DNA of 5,154 nucleotides from Bryobacteraceae bacterium (GTDB lineage: Bacteria > Acidobacteriota > Terriglobia > Bryobacterales > Bryobacteraceae). Positions 1-5,154 of this stretch are shown here, in pieces. Positions within the stretch are counted from its first letter, which is position 1. The number at the start of each line of letters is the position of its first letter. Made by a program: the position numbers and the translations under genes. The stretch covers positions 1 through 5,154 of the forward strand of contig JANXXV010000076.1 in NCBI GenBank assembly GCA_025350445.1, given 5' to 3'. The notes beneath the pieces were generated by a model that was not told the origin of the DNA, made no database searches, and worked only from the letters and a program-made list of their open reading frames with translations.

Positions 1-402
1 CTGATCGACAAAAGCCTGGATCTGCGGATTCGACCAGGCGGCCTCTTCAATAATTCGCTTCTGTTGCAGCATTTCCGCGGCGTTCTTATACTTCTCGTGC
101 TCAATCAGCCGTTCCACAAGTTCCTGCCGCGGATCTTCTTCAGGAGAGATCTTTAGCAATTCCGGATCGGTGGGCAGCAGCATCTTAGACTTGATATGGA
201 TCAAAGTCGCCGCCATATAGACGAACTCGGAACCAAGTTCCATATCCAGCGCAGCCGCTTCCTCAATGTACGCCATGTACTGGGAAGTAATGGAGGCGAT
301 GGGGATGTCGTAGATGTTGATCTGTTGCTTGCGAATCAGATCGAGCAACAGATCGAGCGGCCCCTCGTATTGTTCAAGGTGGAAGTTTAACGGAGATGAC
401 AC
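1..402 (-). CDS. scpA: Segregation and condensation protein A (kleisin), N-terminal part, truncated by window edge
   Basis: ScpA is the kleisin subunit of the bacterial SMC-ScpA-ScpB condensin, which compacts and segregates the chromosome in the cytoplasm. The 134 visible codons form the N-terminal domain that contacts the SMC neck. Family hallmarks are clear: FHLEQYEGPLDLLLDLI near residues 7-23, the INIYDIPIASIT segment at 28-39, QYMAYI at 41-46, and EFVYMAATLIHIKSKMLLP at 59-77. An acidic linker and a helical stretch (RQELVERLIEHEKYKNA) follow. Full-length family members are about 230-280 residues, so roughly half is present and the rest lies left of position 1. The start is GTG at 402-400, because in-frame stops TGA and TAA lie just upstream and an AAGGTG ribosome site sits 8 bases before it. 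The start overlaps the upstream stop by one base (TAGTG), implying translational coupling. scpB often follows scpA but is out of view. Confidence 0.95.
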   Translation of the reverse strand, partial: MSSPLNFHLEQYEGPLDLLLDLIRKQQINIYDIPIASITSQYMAYIEEAAALDMELGSEFVYMAATLIHIKSKMLLPTDPELLKISPEEDPRQELVERLIEHEKYKNAAEMLQQKRIIEEAAWSNPQIQAFVDQ

Positions 403-2945
403 TACTTTAACACCTTATCATGAAGGGTTTGGATATGGCTCAGAATCGGATACGGAGTGTCGTATCCCTTACTGTCCCACCAGAGGATGGTGTTGAGCGT
501 CTCCTGCGGAACGTCGTCTGGTTCGGACCAGTTCATGGACATGGATTGGCGGGCGGCCCAAAGTTTGCGGCCGGTGAGCGCCTTCAGCGGCGGGTTCATC
601 CCGTCGAGCGCCACCTTGGGGGTAAGCGTTTCCAGCGGCGTCAAGTTGGCTTCGTTGGTGAAAATGCTGGTCATCACCCGGGCGCTTTGGTCGAAGCGGG
701 TCTTGGGCTTGATGTGCAACAGATCCTGAATGGTGCGGACCATACTGGTGTGATTGTAATGATTGGAATCGGTGACGCCGCGGCGCACGTAGGGGCCAAT
801 GGCTAAGGCCACGGTTCGATGGCCGTCTACGTGGTCCAGACCATTTTGGGCATCGTCTTCCACCACGAAAATCATGGTCTTTGGCCAGAATTTGCTCTTT
901 GAGACGGCTTCCACCACACGGCCGAGCGCGAGATCGTTGTCGGCCACCATGGCGCGCGGCGTTGGGGAACCAGGGCGGGTTCCATTGGTGTGGTTGTTGT
1001 TCAGCGTCATGATGGTGAGTTGGGGAAAGTGATTCGCCTTCTCCATTTCCGCCAACTCCTGCAGGAAGACCTCGGCCCGAAGCTGATCCGGAATGCTGGT
1101 GTTGTTGACCGGGTAGCGCGGGGCGATGTACTTCTGCAGCGCCGGTACGCCACTGCGCGAGCCTACTTCCGACTGCCAGGTTCCTTTCTTGTATAGGCTC
1201 CAGTATTCGGCCCAGGTGCGGAGATCCTTCTCATCCATATCTACGGCATTCTTCTTTTCGGCGTCCCACTTCGCGGGCAGACAGAACTCGCCGTAGATGC
1301 GCAGATCCACGGGCGTGGTGGTGCCCTGCCAGAAGAAGCCGGTGGGCGCGACGGTTAGCGCGTCGCTCATATTCCAGGCGTAACCGCGCGGCGAGGAAGC
1401 GAAGGCTCGCTCAACGTAGTCGCTGACGAAGGCCTGCATCAGCCACTGGTGGCCGTCGAAACTGATGGCTCCGCCGGTGTGGAAGTTGTCCAGCAGGACG
1501 TACTTTTCGGCCAGCGCGTGGTGGTTCGGCGTGATGTCGCGGCCATATTGCACCAGCTTGGGATCGCCATTACCGCGGGCGATGTCGCCTAGAATCTGAT
1601 CGTAGGTGCGGTTCTCTTTGATGATGAAAATGACGTGCTCAATGCCAAGTTGCGAGGGCTTTTCCACTCCGCCGGCGGCTTCGAACTTAGGCGAATTGGA
1701 AGCGGCTACTTCGCGGGTTCCGGCGGCGATCTGCGGGTCTGTCACGGCGGGAATCTGCGAGAGCGAACCGGCGAACGCCAGGCTGCTGAAGGAGCCGGTC
1801 TTGTTCGCGGTGTTGCCTGTCCCTTTGATGTTAAGGACTCGCAGGGCGCCTTCGCCGTCTATTTCCAGAGCTGAGGGAAACCATCCGGTGGGAAGGGCAC
1901 CGGCCACTTTCCACTGTTTGCCGGAGCGGGTGAGGATGGCTACGGAATTGTTACCGCCGCAGGCTACGTAGAGGCGTTGGCCGTCGGGCGCGAAGACCAG
2001 GGCAATCGGCTGGCTGCCAATTCCCTTCCCGGGCCACGTTGGAATCGCCACGTCCGTGCGCTTGCGGGTGGCGGTGTCGATCAGCGAGAGCGAATCGGAA
2101 TGCCCGTTGGTTACGGCTAGCGTGTGGCCGTCCGGACTGAGGGCGAGGTTCGAAGGCGCCAGGCCTACCGCTAGTTCCTGAGTTGAGAATGTTTTCGGGT
2201 CGAGGATGCTGATGGTGCCGGTGGCGGTACTGCCGGTGGTGGGATCGGTGACCACCATGGATCCACTGCTGGGCGCCACCGAATCAGCGGCGGTGGGCCG
2301 TCGGCCACCGCGGTTGGAGACGTAGATTGTCCCGGTTTTGGGTGCCACGAGAACATCGAATGGCACCATGCCCACGGGGACTTCCCGCAGCACTTGGCGC
2401 GCGGCGGCATCGATTACGGCTACTGTGTTATTGCGGCTGAAGGCCACGTAGGCGAGGCTGCCGTCGGCTGAGAATGCTATTCCTGAGGGGACGGGATGAC
2501 CGGGGAGATCGATCTGGATGGTGGCCGCGGGCTTTCCGGTTTCGGTTAGTTGGATGACGGCGATTTGGTCCGGGCCGTTACGCGTGGTTTCGCTGGCCCA
2601 GATTTCGCGGTCTCCGGGACGGAAGGCCAGGCCGGTGTAGGAGGTGTTGTTTAGTTTTACTTCGGCTTGTTGTGTGCCCGTGGTTCCGTCTACCAGCAGG
2701 AGGCTGCGGGTGTTCAGGATAGCTAGTTGGTGCTTGCGGGAATCGAAGGCCAAATCTACGGGGCGGCCTGGGATTTGGAGTTGCTCTCCCCAGGGGCGGA
2801 TCAGTTGGTTGGTGGGAAGCAGGTAGAACGCGCCGTTTTTGCCTATGGCGGCGTTGCTTTTTAAGATGGGGAAGATTTCCGTTTCCTTTGCGGTGACGAA
2901 AACGGCGGCGGTGACGATTATGGCGATGGCTAGCAGTTTGGTCAT
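402..2945 (-). CDS. Secreted bifunctional YncE-type beta-propeller / phosphoesterase (alkaline phosphatase-like) protein
   Basis: This 847-residue exported protein has two parts. Residues 1-19 form a signal peptide (KLLAIAIIVTAAVFVTA) with a probable AxA-like cleavage near VTA-KE; there is no lipobox cysteine. Residues about 35-395 are a YncE/YVTN-type seven-bladed propeller, with repeats such as GIAFSADGSLAYVAFSRNNT (155-174), LALSPDGHTLAVTNGHSDSL (267-286) and LVFAPDGQRLYVACGGNNSV (316-335). Residues about 435-760 match the phosphoesterase family of acid phosphatases and phospholipase C (PF04185 type). Visible motifs are the metal-binding ENRTYDQILGD (444-454), FDGHQ (496-500), VVEDDAQNGLDHVDGHR (694-710) and YNHTSMVRTIQDLL (730-743). 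The likely role is hydrolysis of phosphoesters outside the cytoplasmic membrane; the substrate cannot be told from sequence. This fusion is common in Acidobacteriota. The start overlaps the nitrilase stop (ATGA), and GGGAG lies 6 bases before the ATG. Confidence 0.93.
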   Translation of the reverse strand: MTKLLAIAIIVTAAVFVTAKETEIFPILKSNAAIGKNGAFYLLPTNQLIRPWGEQLQIPGRPVDLAFDSRKHQLAILNTRSLLLVDGTTGTQQAEVKLNNTSYTGLAFRPGDREIWASETTRNGPDQIAVIQLTETGKPAATIQIDLPGHPVPSGIAFSADGSLAYVAFSRNNTVAVIDAAARQVLREVPVGMVPFDVLVAPKTGTIYVSNRGGRRPTAADSVAPSSGSMVVTDPTTGSTATGTISILDPKTFSTQELAVGLAPSNLALSPDGHTLAVTNGHSDSLSLIDTATRKRTDVAIPTWPGKGIGSQPIALVFAPDGQRLYVACGGNNSVAILTRSGKQWKVAGALPTGWFPSALEIDGEGALRVLNIKGTGNTANKTGSFSSLAFAGSLSQIPAVTDPQIAAGTREVAASNSPKFEAAGGVEKPSQLGIEHVIFIIKENRTYDQILGDIARGNGDPKLVQYGRDITPNHHALAEKYVLLDNFHTGGAISFDGHQWLMQAFVSDYVERAFASSPRGYAWNMSDALTVAPTGFFWQGTTTPVDLRIYGEFCLPAKWDAEKKNAVDMDEKDLRTWAEYWSLYKKGTWQSEVGSRSGVPALQKYIAPRYPVNNTSIPDQLRAEVFLQELAEMEKANHFPQLTIMTLNNNHTNGTRPGSPTPRAMVADNDLALGRVVEAVSKSKFWPKTMIFVVEDDAQNGLDHVDGHRTVALAIGPYVRRGVTDSNHYNHTSMVRTIQDLLHIKPKTRFDQSARVMTSIFTNEANLTPLETLTPKVALDGMNPPLKALTGRKLWAARQSMSMNWSEPDDVPQETLNTILWWDSKGYDTPYPILSHIQTLHDKVLK
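411..416 (-). promoter_or_regulatory. Shine-Dalgarno sequence of scpA inside the preceding gene
   Basis: On the minus strand AAGGTG lies 8 bases before the GTG start of scpA and inside the last codons of the phosphoesterase gene. It decides the GTG start, since no ATG start is available between the in-frame stops and the conserved N-terminus. Confidence 0.6.
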
Positions 2946-4048
2946 TTGGGACTCCCGGAGTGGAACGTTACGTTTTGTTGAGGCTCGGTGTTGACGGAGA
3001 GCCGGAAGATGTCCGGGCGTGAATAGTGCCCGCAGGTGTCGAGAAGAAGCCGGCCCTCGGTTGCCAGGGATGGACGGATTTCGGCTGTTAGGATGCCGGG
3101 TTCGTCGTAGAGCGGACCGGCGAGGTAGGCGCCGTCCGGGGCTATGATGGCGCTACCGCCTCGGAGGAGGAGGCGGTTTGGGTCGCCGGGGATTTCGGTG
3201 AGGAGGGAATTGGGTTTGTTTGTGCGAGAGGCGGCACGAGGGCGTGCCGAGCGGGCCGGGGGCCCGCCGTCCTTCTTCTGGTCTGGGGAATCCGGTTTAT
3301 CCGGGTTATGGGTGGAGTTGGGTTTGTTTGTGCGATTGGCGGTGGGTTCGTTGGTACAAATTTCTTTTTTGGCTAAGATTGACCCCGCAGCTATAACAAA
3401 ACATTGGCCTTCGAAGGCGTATTGCCGGGACGCTACCTGGTTCATTTCCTTCACCGTGGGCCATTGGGCTACGTGAATCAGCTCGTTCTGCTGGTGCATG
3501 GCGGCGCGGAGCAGCGGCATCCAGTGCTCCCAGCAGATCAGTCCGCCGACCCGGCCTTGCGGGGTATCGATTACGGTGAGAGTGCTGCCGTCGCCTTGAC
3601 CCCAGATTAGACGTTCGGTGTAGGTTGGCATGATTTTGCGGTGAATTCCCGCTAGCTTGCCGGTGTGGGAGATGTAGAAGAGGGTGTTATACAGAGTGCC
3701 CCCGCTTCGTTCGTGAGCGCCCATCACTATTGTGGCTTCAGCCGCCTTCGCGGCTTTGCCGAGCTTTTCCAGTTCCGGGCCGGGGAGCGCGATGCTGTTT
3801 TCGAAGAGTTCGGCGAATAGCGCCTTGGCCGGAGGGTAACCCCAGAGGGCGGCTTTGGGAGATTCATCGAGCCAAACGGGATAGCCGGGGAGCCAGGTTT
3901 CCGGGAATACGATCAGCTTTGCGCCGGTGCGCGCGGCCTGGGAGATGAGATCGCAGGCTTTCCGCACGCTGCCGCGCAGATCCAGGAAAACGGGCGCGTC
4001 CTGTACTGCCGCGGCTAAGAAGGGTTCCATTGGCTTGTGGGTGTTCAT
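2942..4048 (-). CDS. Nitrilase (carbon-nitrogen hydrolase) with an in-frame low-complexity insert
   Basis: A cytoplasmic nitrilase-superfamily enzyme, best placed in branch 1 (true nitrilases, nitrile to carboxylate plus ammonia). The catalytic triad is intact: Glu50 in VFPETWLPGYP, Lys138 in HRKIMPTYTER and Cys172 in GGLICWEHWMPLLR; the CWEH context is typical of nitrilases rather than amidases. Glu145 is also conserved. The C-terminal RGGSAIIAPDG and YLAGPLYDEPGIL segments follow. Between AAGSILAKKEI and LLLRGGS, relatives have a short linker, but here about 51 residues (231-281) rich in Asn, Pro, Asp and Arg intervene, with RTNKPNS twice. The start is taken at the ATG at 4048 (MNTHKPMEP) because family homology begins about 11 residues later. 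The frame is open to an ATG at 4120, and an ATG at 4030 is also possible. No strong ribosome site distinguishes them. It is first in the operon. Natural substrate unknown; cyanide- or nitrile-directed activity is equally compatible. Confidence 0.9.
   Translation of the reverse strand: MNTHKPMEPFLAAAVQDAPVFLDLRGSVRKACDLISQAARTGAKLIVFPETWLPGYPVWLDESPKAALWGYPPAKALFAELFENSIALPGPELEKLGKAAKAAEATIVMGAHERSGGTLYNTLFYISHTGKLAGIHRKIMPTYTERLIWGQGDGSTLTVIDTPQGRVGGLICWEHWMPLLRAAMHQQNELIHVAQWPTVKEMNQVASRQYAFEGQCFVIAAGSILAKKEICTNEPTANRTNKPNSTHNPDKPDSPDQKKDGGPPARSARPRAASRTNKPNSLLTEIPGDPNRLLLRGGSAIIAPDGAYLAGPLYDEPGILTAEIRPSLATEGRLLLDTCGHYSRPDIFRLSVNTEPQQNVTFHSGSPK
2952..2956 (-). promoter_or_regulatory. Shine-Dalgarno sequence of the propeller/phosphoesterase gene
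   Basis: GGGAG on the minus strand lies 6 bases before the ATG at 2945-2943. It sits in the last codons of the nitrilase gene and, together with the ATGA overlap and the signal peptide that follows at once, fixes the start. Confidence 0.65.
3206..3358 (-). repeat. In-frame repeat-bearing insertion inside the nitrilase gene
   Basis: Two copies of a 29-bp direct repeat lie at 3206-3234 and 3314-3342 (26 of 29 identical, 18 consecutive bases identical at 3210-3227 and 3318-3335). Their spacing is exactly 108 bp, or 36 codons, so both encode RTNKPNS in the same frame. A weaker third copy (TNEP) lies at about 3340-3358. The stretch encodes a charged, proline-rich, probably disordered loop with no counterpart in typical nitrilases. 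Length divisible by three, flanking repeats and an internal palindrome suggest a small repeat element that inserted or expanded without breaking the frame, as Rickettsia palindromic elements do. Outer borders are estimated from where nitrilase similarity resumes. Confidence 0.65.
3232..3267. repeat. Tandem pair of GC-rich palindromes within the insertion
   Basis: Two perfect 7-bp stems lie back to back: CGGCACG at 3232-3238 pairs with CGTGCCG at 3243-3249 (4-base loop), and GCGGGCC at 3251-3257 pairs with GGCCCGC at 3261-3267 (3-base loop). One base separates them. This resembles the paired-hairpin layout of REP/BIME-type or RPE-type elements. Through the coding frame it supplies the GGPPARSARPRA segment. 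Confidence 0.6.
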
Positions 4049-4315
4049 CCAGTGTATCCGGCATGAGGTGGTCCAATCCAGCCGCCAAACTGGAAAAGAC
4101 CACCGTAACCGGAACGTCATCAGTTCGGGGAGTAAGCCGAACCCGCATGGCAGGTGGAGAGCTGCCGGATAGTGCGCTGCGCCCGTCTGTTTCGCGGGCC
4201 AGGAGGCCGGTGAAACAGCCGGGGATGACGGGCCGTATGCGCTCGGGTTAGTGAGCGATGCGGCCTAATGGCGGTCCAGCGGGGGGGCGGGACCAACCAA
4301 ATGCCAATTCAAAAG
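4049..4315. other. Hairpin-rich region upstream of the nitrilase (possible structured leader or ncRNA)
   Basis: No convincing gene is seen here, but inverted repeats follow one another: GGTGGTC/GACCACC at 4067-4073 and 4098-4104 with an inner CCAG/CTGG; GTTCGG/CCGAAC at 4123-4142; GGCAG/CTGCC at 4149-4166; GCCCGTC/GACGGGC at 4181-4233 enclosing TGTTTC/GAAACA; a 13-bp stem with one bulged G at 4231-4265; and GGTCC/GGACC at 4273-4294. Two of them share bases 4231-4233 and would be mutually exclusive. If transcribed leftwards this is nitrilase 5' leader; if transcribed rightwards it could belong to the RNA that continues to the right. I do not recognise the family. Confidence 0.45.
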
Positions 4316-4369
4316 AATCCCCGGCTTATCGGCCTCAAGCGTCCAACTTGGGGCGTTGAGCCGGGGATT
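4316..4369. repeat. Long inverted repeat (19 bp in two stem sections)
   Basis: AATCCCCGGCT at 4316-4326 pairs perfectly with AGCCGGGGATT at 4359-4369. Inside it, GCCTCAAG at 4332-4339 pairs with CTTGGGGC at 4347-4354 with one G-T wobble, leaving a 7-base loop. There is no T-tract on either side, so it is not a standard intrinsic terminator. Confidence 0.6.
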
Positions 4370-4395
4370 GGAACCACCATCAGCGCGGGTGTCAA
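4367..4395 (-). promoter_or_regulatory. Candidate sigma70-type promoter for the nitrilase operon
   Basis: On the minus strand a perfect TTGACA (4395-4390) is followed after 17 bases by TCCAAT (4372-4367, four of six matches to TATAAT). Transcription would start near 4360 and give a leader of about 310 bases, covering the hairpin-rich stretch before the nitrilase start. The -10 element lies on the foot of the long inverted repeat. It is a single motif match in GC-rich DNA, so it is weakly supported. Confidence 0.3.
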
Positions 4396-4408
4396 AGTCC
4401 GCGTGCGC

Positions 4409-4771
4409 CCGGCAGAGGAGTACTGCCGGTGAGGTAGTTGCGCCACTCTTGCGCGCTTGCCTGGTTAGGCAGACGCGCGAGTGTGATGGCCCGGGCGAGC
4501 CGTTATGTCAGACGGCTGCGCCCGGGCGGCGTGCGGTGAAGCGACGCCGTGGCCTGAAACTGTTCGAACGCAATGCCCGGCCCTTTGACGCCGCCGATCC
4601 GCCAAAATCGGGGGCTGCGGGGCCGGGCACTGCGGAGTCGTCAACCGGCTAAGCACAAGCCGGGGAGCGCAAGCGGACGCAAGGCCGCTGCAAGGAGTGC
4701 TCCATCGAATCCGCCCGGCACCACCCGGGAGGTTCGTTTGACGATTGGGGCCCGCTGCTGTTCTCAGCGGG
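4409..4771 (+). ncRNA. Highly structured RNA core (likely domain I-III of the intron, or an independent ncRNA)
   Basis: Successive stems on the plus strand are: CCGGCAG/CTGCCGG at 4409-4429; a three-part stem CACTC, GCGCG, GCCT with GGTT loop at 4444-4483; a 15-bp stem 4489-4503 with 4512-4527 interrupted by one bulged G; GGCGT/ACGCC at 4528-4548; a perfect 10-bp stem 4574-4583 with 4620-4629; CCGGCT/AGCCGG at 4645-4663; CCCGG/CCGGG at 4714-4729; and CCCGCTG/CAGCGGG at 4751-4771. The last is followed by TGACTCTTAATT, too poor in T to be a sure terminator. Structure is the evidence for an RNA product; strand and boundaries are inferred. Confidence 0.5.
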
Positions 4772-5062
4772 TGACTCTTAATTGGTTTCAGTTTAGGGGT
4801 TGGGGTGTGCGGGTGGTTTTGGAATTGTCTGTATGTAGTTGGATTGATTGATGAAGATTTTTGAAAATAGTTGTGATTTGAAAAAGTGGGCGGGTCGAGG
4901 GGGATCTTGAGTACGTTCAATGTGCAACCGGAAAGTCCGGCTGAAAGGATCTTCTCGACTGGAATCCAAGTTCTCGGTCAATCGCGTCTGCCAAGTTGGT
5001 TCGGGTGAATTATCCCAAAAACGGCAGTTGAGGGAACGCATAACGACGGAACTTTCTGATAG
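4772..5062. other. Gene-free stretch with a strongly C-depleted tract
   Basis: No coding sequence is recognised. Positions 4781-4905 hold only five C on the plus strand, with none from 4830 to 4890, and the tract is much richer in A+T and G than the flanks. Further right there is a small hairpin CCGGA/TCCGG at 4928-4940. In the intron model this would be the lead-in to domain IV; otherwise it is an ordinary intergenic region before the gene at 5077. Confidence 0.4.
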
Positions 5063-5068
5063 AAAGGG
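5063..5068 (+). promoter_or_regulatory. Ribosome binding site for the ORF at 5077
   Basis: AAAGGG lies 8 bases before the ATG at 5077, while an in-frame ATG at 5071 is only 2 bases away, so the second ATG is the better start. The self-complementary octamer GACATGTC (5068-5075) lies between site and start and could shelter the start in a hairpin, as domain IVa does in Ll.LtrB. Confidence 0.5.
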
Positions 5069-5076
5069 ACATGTCG

Positions 5077-5154
5077 ATGAACAAGGCAGTGGATGTGAGT
5101 CACCCAATGGGTGAGCTGGAAAAGAGTGAATTAGCAGGCGAGTCGGGTGACTGC
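5077..5154 (+). CDS. N-terminus of a probable group II intron reverse transcriptase/maturase (partial)
   Basis: Twenty-six open codons run from ATG at 5077 to the window edge, beginning MNKAVDVSHPMGELEKSEL. A clear ribosome site precedes them. The short, hydrophilic, Glu/Ser-rich leader resembles the variable N-termini seen before the RT domain in many group II intron proteins, and its place downstream of a structured RNA with a GUGCG start fits such a protein. If right, it would assist splicing and copy the intron into DNA targets. None of the RT motifs, such as the YADD box, are in view, so the assignment rests on context and resemblance. An unrelated plus-strand gene remains possible. A 6-bp inverted repeat (TCACCC/GGGTGA, 5100-5114) lies within the coding sequence. 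Confidence 0.45.
   Translation, partial: MNKAVDVSHPMGELEKSELAGESGDC

Larger units (their letters stand above)
4403..5154 (+). mobile_element. Putative group II intron, 5' RNA domains and start of its ORF (continues beyond window)
   Basis: At 4403 GTGCGCCC fits the group II 5' consensus GUGYG and matches the first eight bases of Ll.LtrB. A chain of stable stems follows, then a GAACGCAA motif (about 4565-4572) like one in domain I of known introns. About 670 bases later comes an open frame with a good ribosome site, a distance close to that between intron start and maturase start in ORF-containing introns. Against the call: the 5' boundary lies in a small hairpin (CGCGG/CCGCG, 4384-4403), several other GTGCG sites exist nearby, and domains V and VI are not in the window. 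The upstream insertion site is not an obvious gene. An unrelated long structured RNA is the main alternative. Confidence 0.45.

Noticed and set aside
3864..4148. Minus-strand frame of 94 codons beginning MRVRLTPRTDDV, overlapping the nitrilase start.
   Set aside because: It runs out of frame through conserved nitrilase codons and has no family features of its own.
4311..4332. Resemblance to the 3' conserved segment of RNase P RNA (AGAA followed by CCGGCTTATCGG).
   Set aside because: The required 5' segment (GAGGAAAGTCCGGG-like) and the central conserved segments are absent in the 350 bases upstream; the match lies in an inverted repeat that explains it. The GGAAAGTCCGG at 4930-4940 is on the wrong side to pair.
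4251..4370. tRNA-like or CRISPR-like sequence near GGATTGGAACC.
   Set aside because: No cloverleaf with anticodon arm can be drawn, and no regularly spaced repeats exist.
4268..4432. A 54-codon plus-strand frame (ATG GCG GTC ... TGA) across the long inverted repeat.
   Set aside because: No recognisable similarity, no ribosome site, and the sequence is explained by RNA pairing. It could be a 5' exon of the intron, but nothing supports that.
4751..4779. Intrinsic terminator at the CCCGCTG/CAGCGGG hairpin.
   Set aside because: The following bases (TGACTCTTAATT) lack a run of T, and the stem is equally well explained as part of the structured RNA.
4465..4920. Minus-strand frame of 151 codons over the structured region.
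   Set aside because: Its translation is low-complexity Pro/Arg/His-rich, as expected from the antisense of GC-rich hairpins, and it has no domain.
4403..5154. IscB-type (HEARO/omega RNA) or IS110 bridge-RNA element.
   Set aside because: The ORF at 5077 does not begin like IscB (VFVLD...PL.PC) or like an IS110 DEDD transposase, and it starts far from the structured RNA.

Overview
The window carries three genes on the minus strand (about positions 1-4048), then roughly 1 kb with no recognisable gene but many hairpins, then the start of a plus-strand reading frame that runs off the right edge. The organism is most likely a soil-type Acidobacteriota, perhaps a Solibacter/Bryobacter relative. This inference rests on the GC-rich sequence, the large secreted YncE-propeller/phosphoesterase fusion typical of that phylum, and the presence of group II intron-like sequence. 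No rRNA or other phylogenetic marker is present to prove it.

The minus-strand block reads, in transcription order, nitrilase (4048-2942), secreted beta-propeller/phosphoesterase (2945-402) and the N-terminal half of scpA (402 to beyond position 1). The genes are packed as an operon: the nitrilase stop and the phosphoesterase start share ATGA, and the phosphoesterase stop and the scpA GTG start share one base in TAGTG. Both downstream genes have their own Shine-Dalgarno sequence inside the preceding gene. The nitrilase keeps its Glu-Lys-Cys triad but carries an in-frame, low-complexity insert of about 50 residues. The insert is bounded by a 29-bp near-identical direct repeat and contains two back-to-back GC hairpins. 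It looks like a palindromic repeat element that has settled inside a coding sequence.

From about 4067 to 4771 the DNA is an almost unbroken series of inverted repeats. Part of it (4067-4366) would be the nitrilase leader if the candidate minus-strand promoter at 4367-4395 is real. The part from about 4403 (GTGCGCCC) onward looks like the 5' RNA domains of a plus-strand group II intron. After a C-depleted tract (4781-4905), an open frame with a good ribosome binding site begins at 5077, where an intron-encoded reverse transcriptase/maturase would be expected. The intron call is an inference: domain V and the RT motifs would lie beyond the window.

The three operon genes have no obvious shared pathway (nitrile hydrolysis, extracytoplasmic phosphoester hydrolysis, chromosome segregation), so the coupling probably reflects shared expression rather than shared function.
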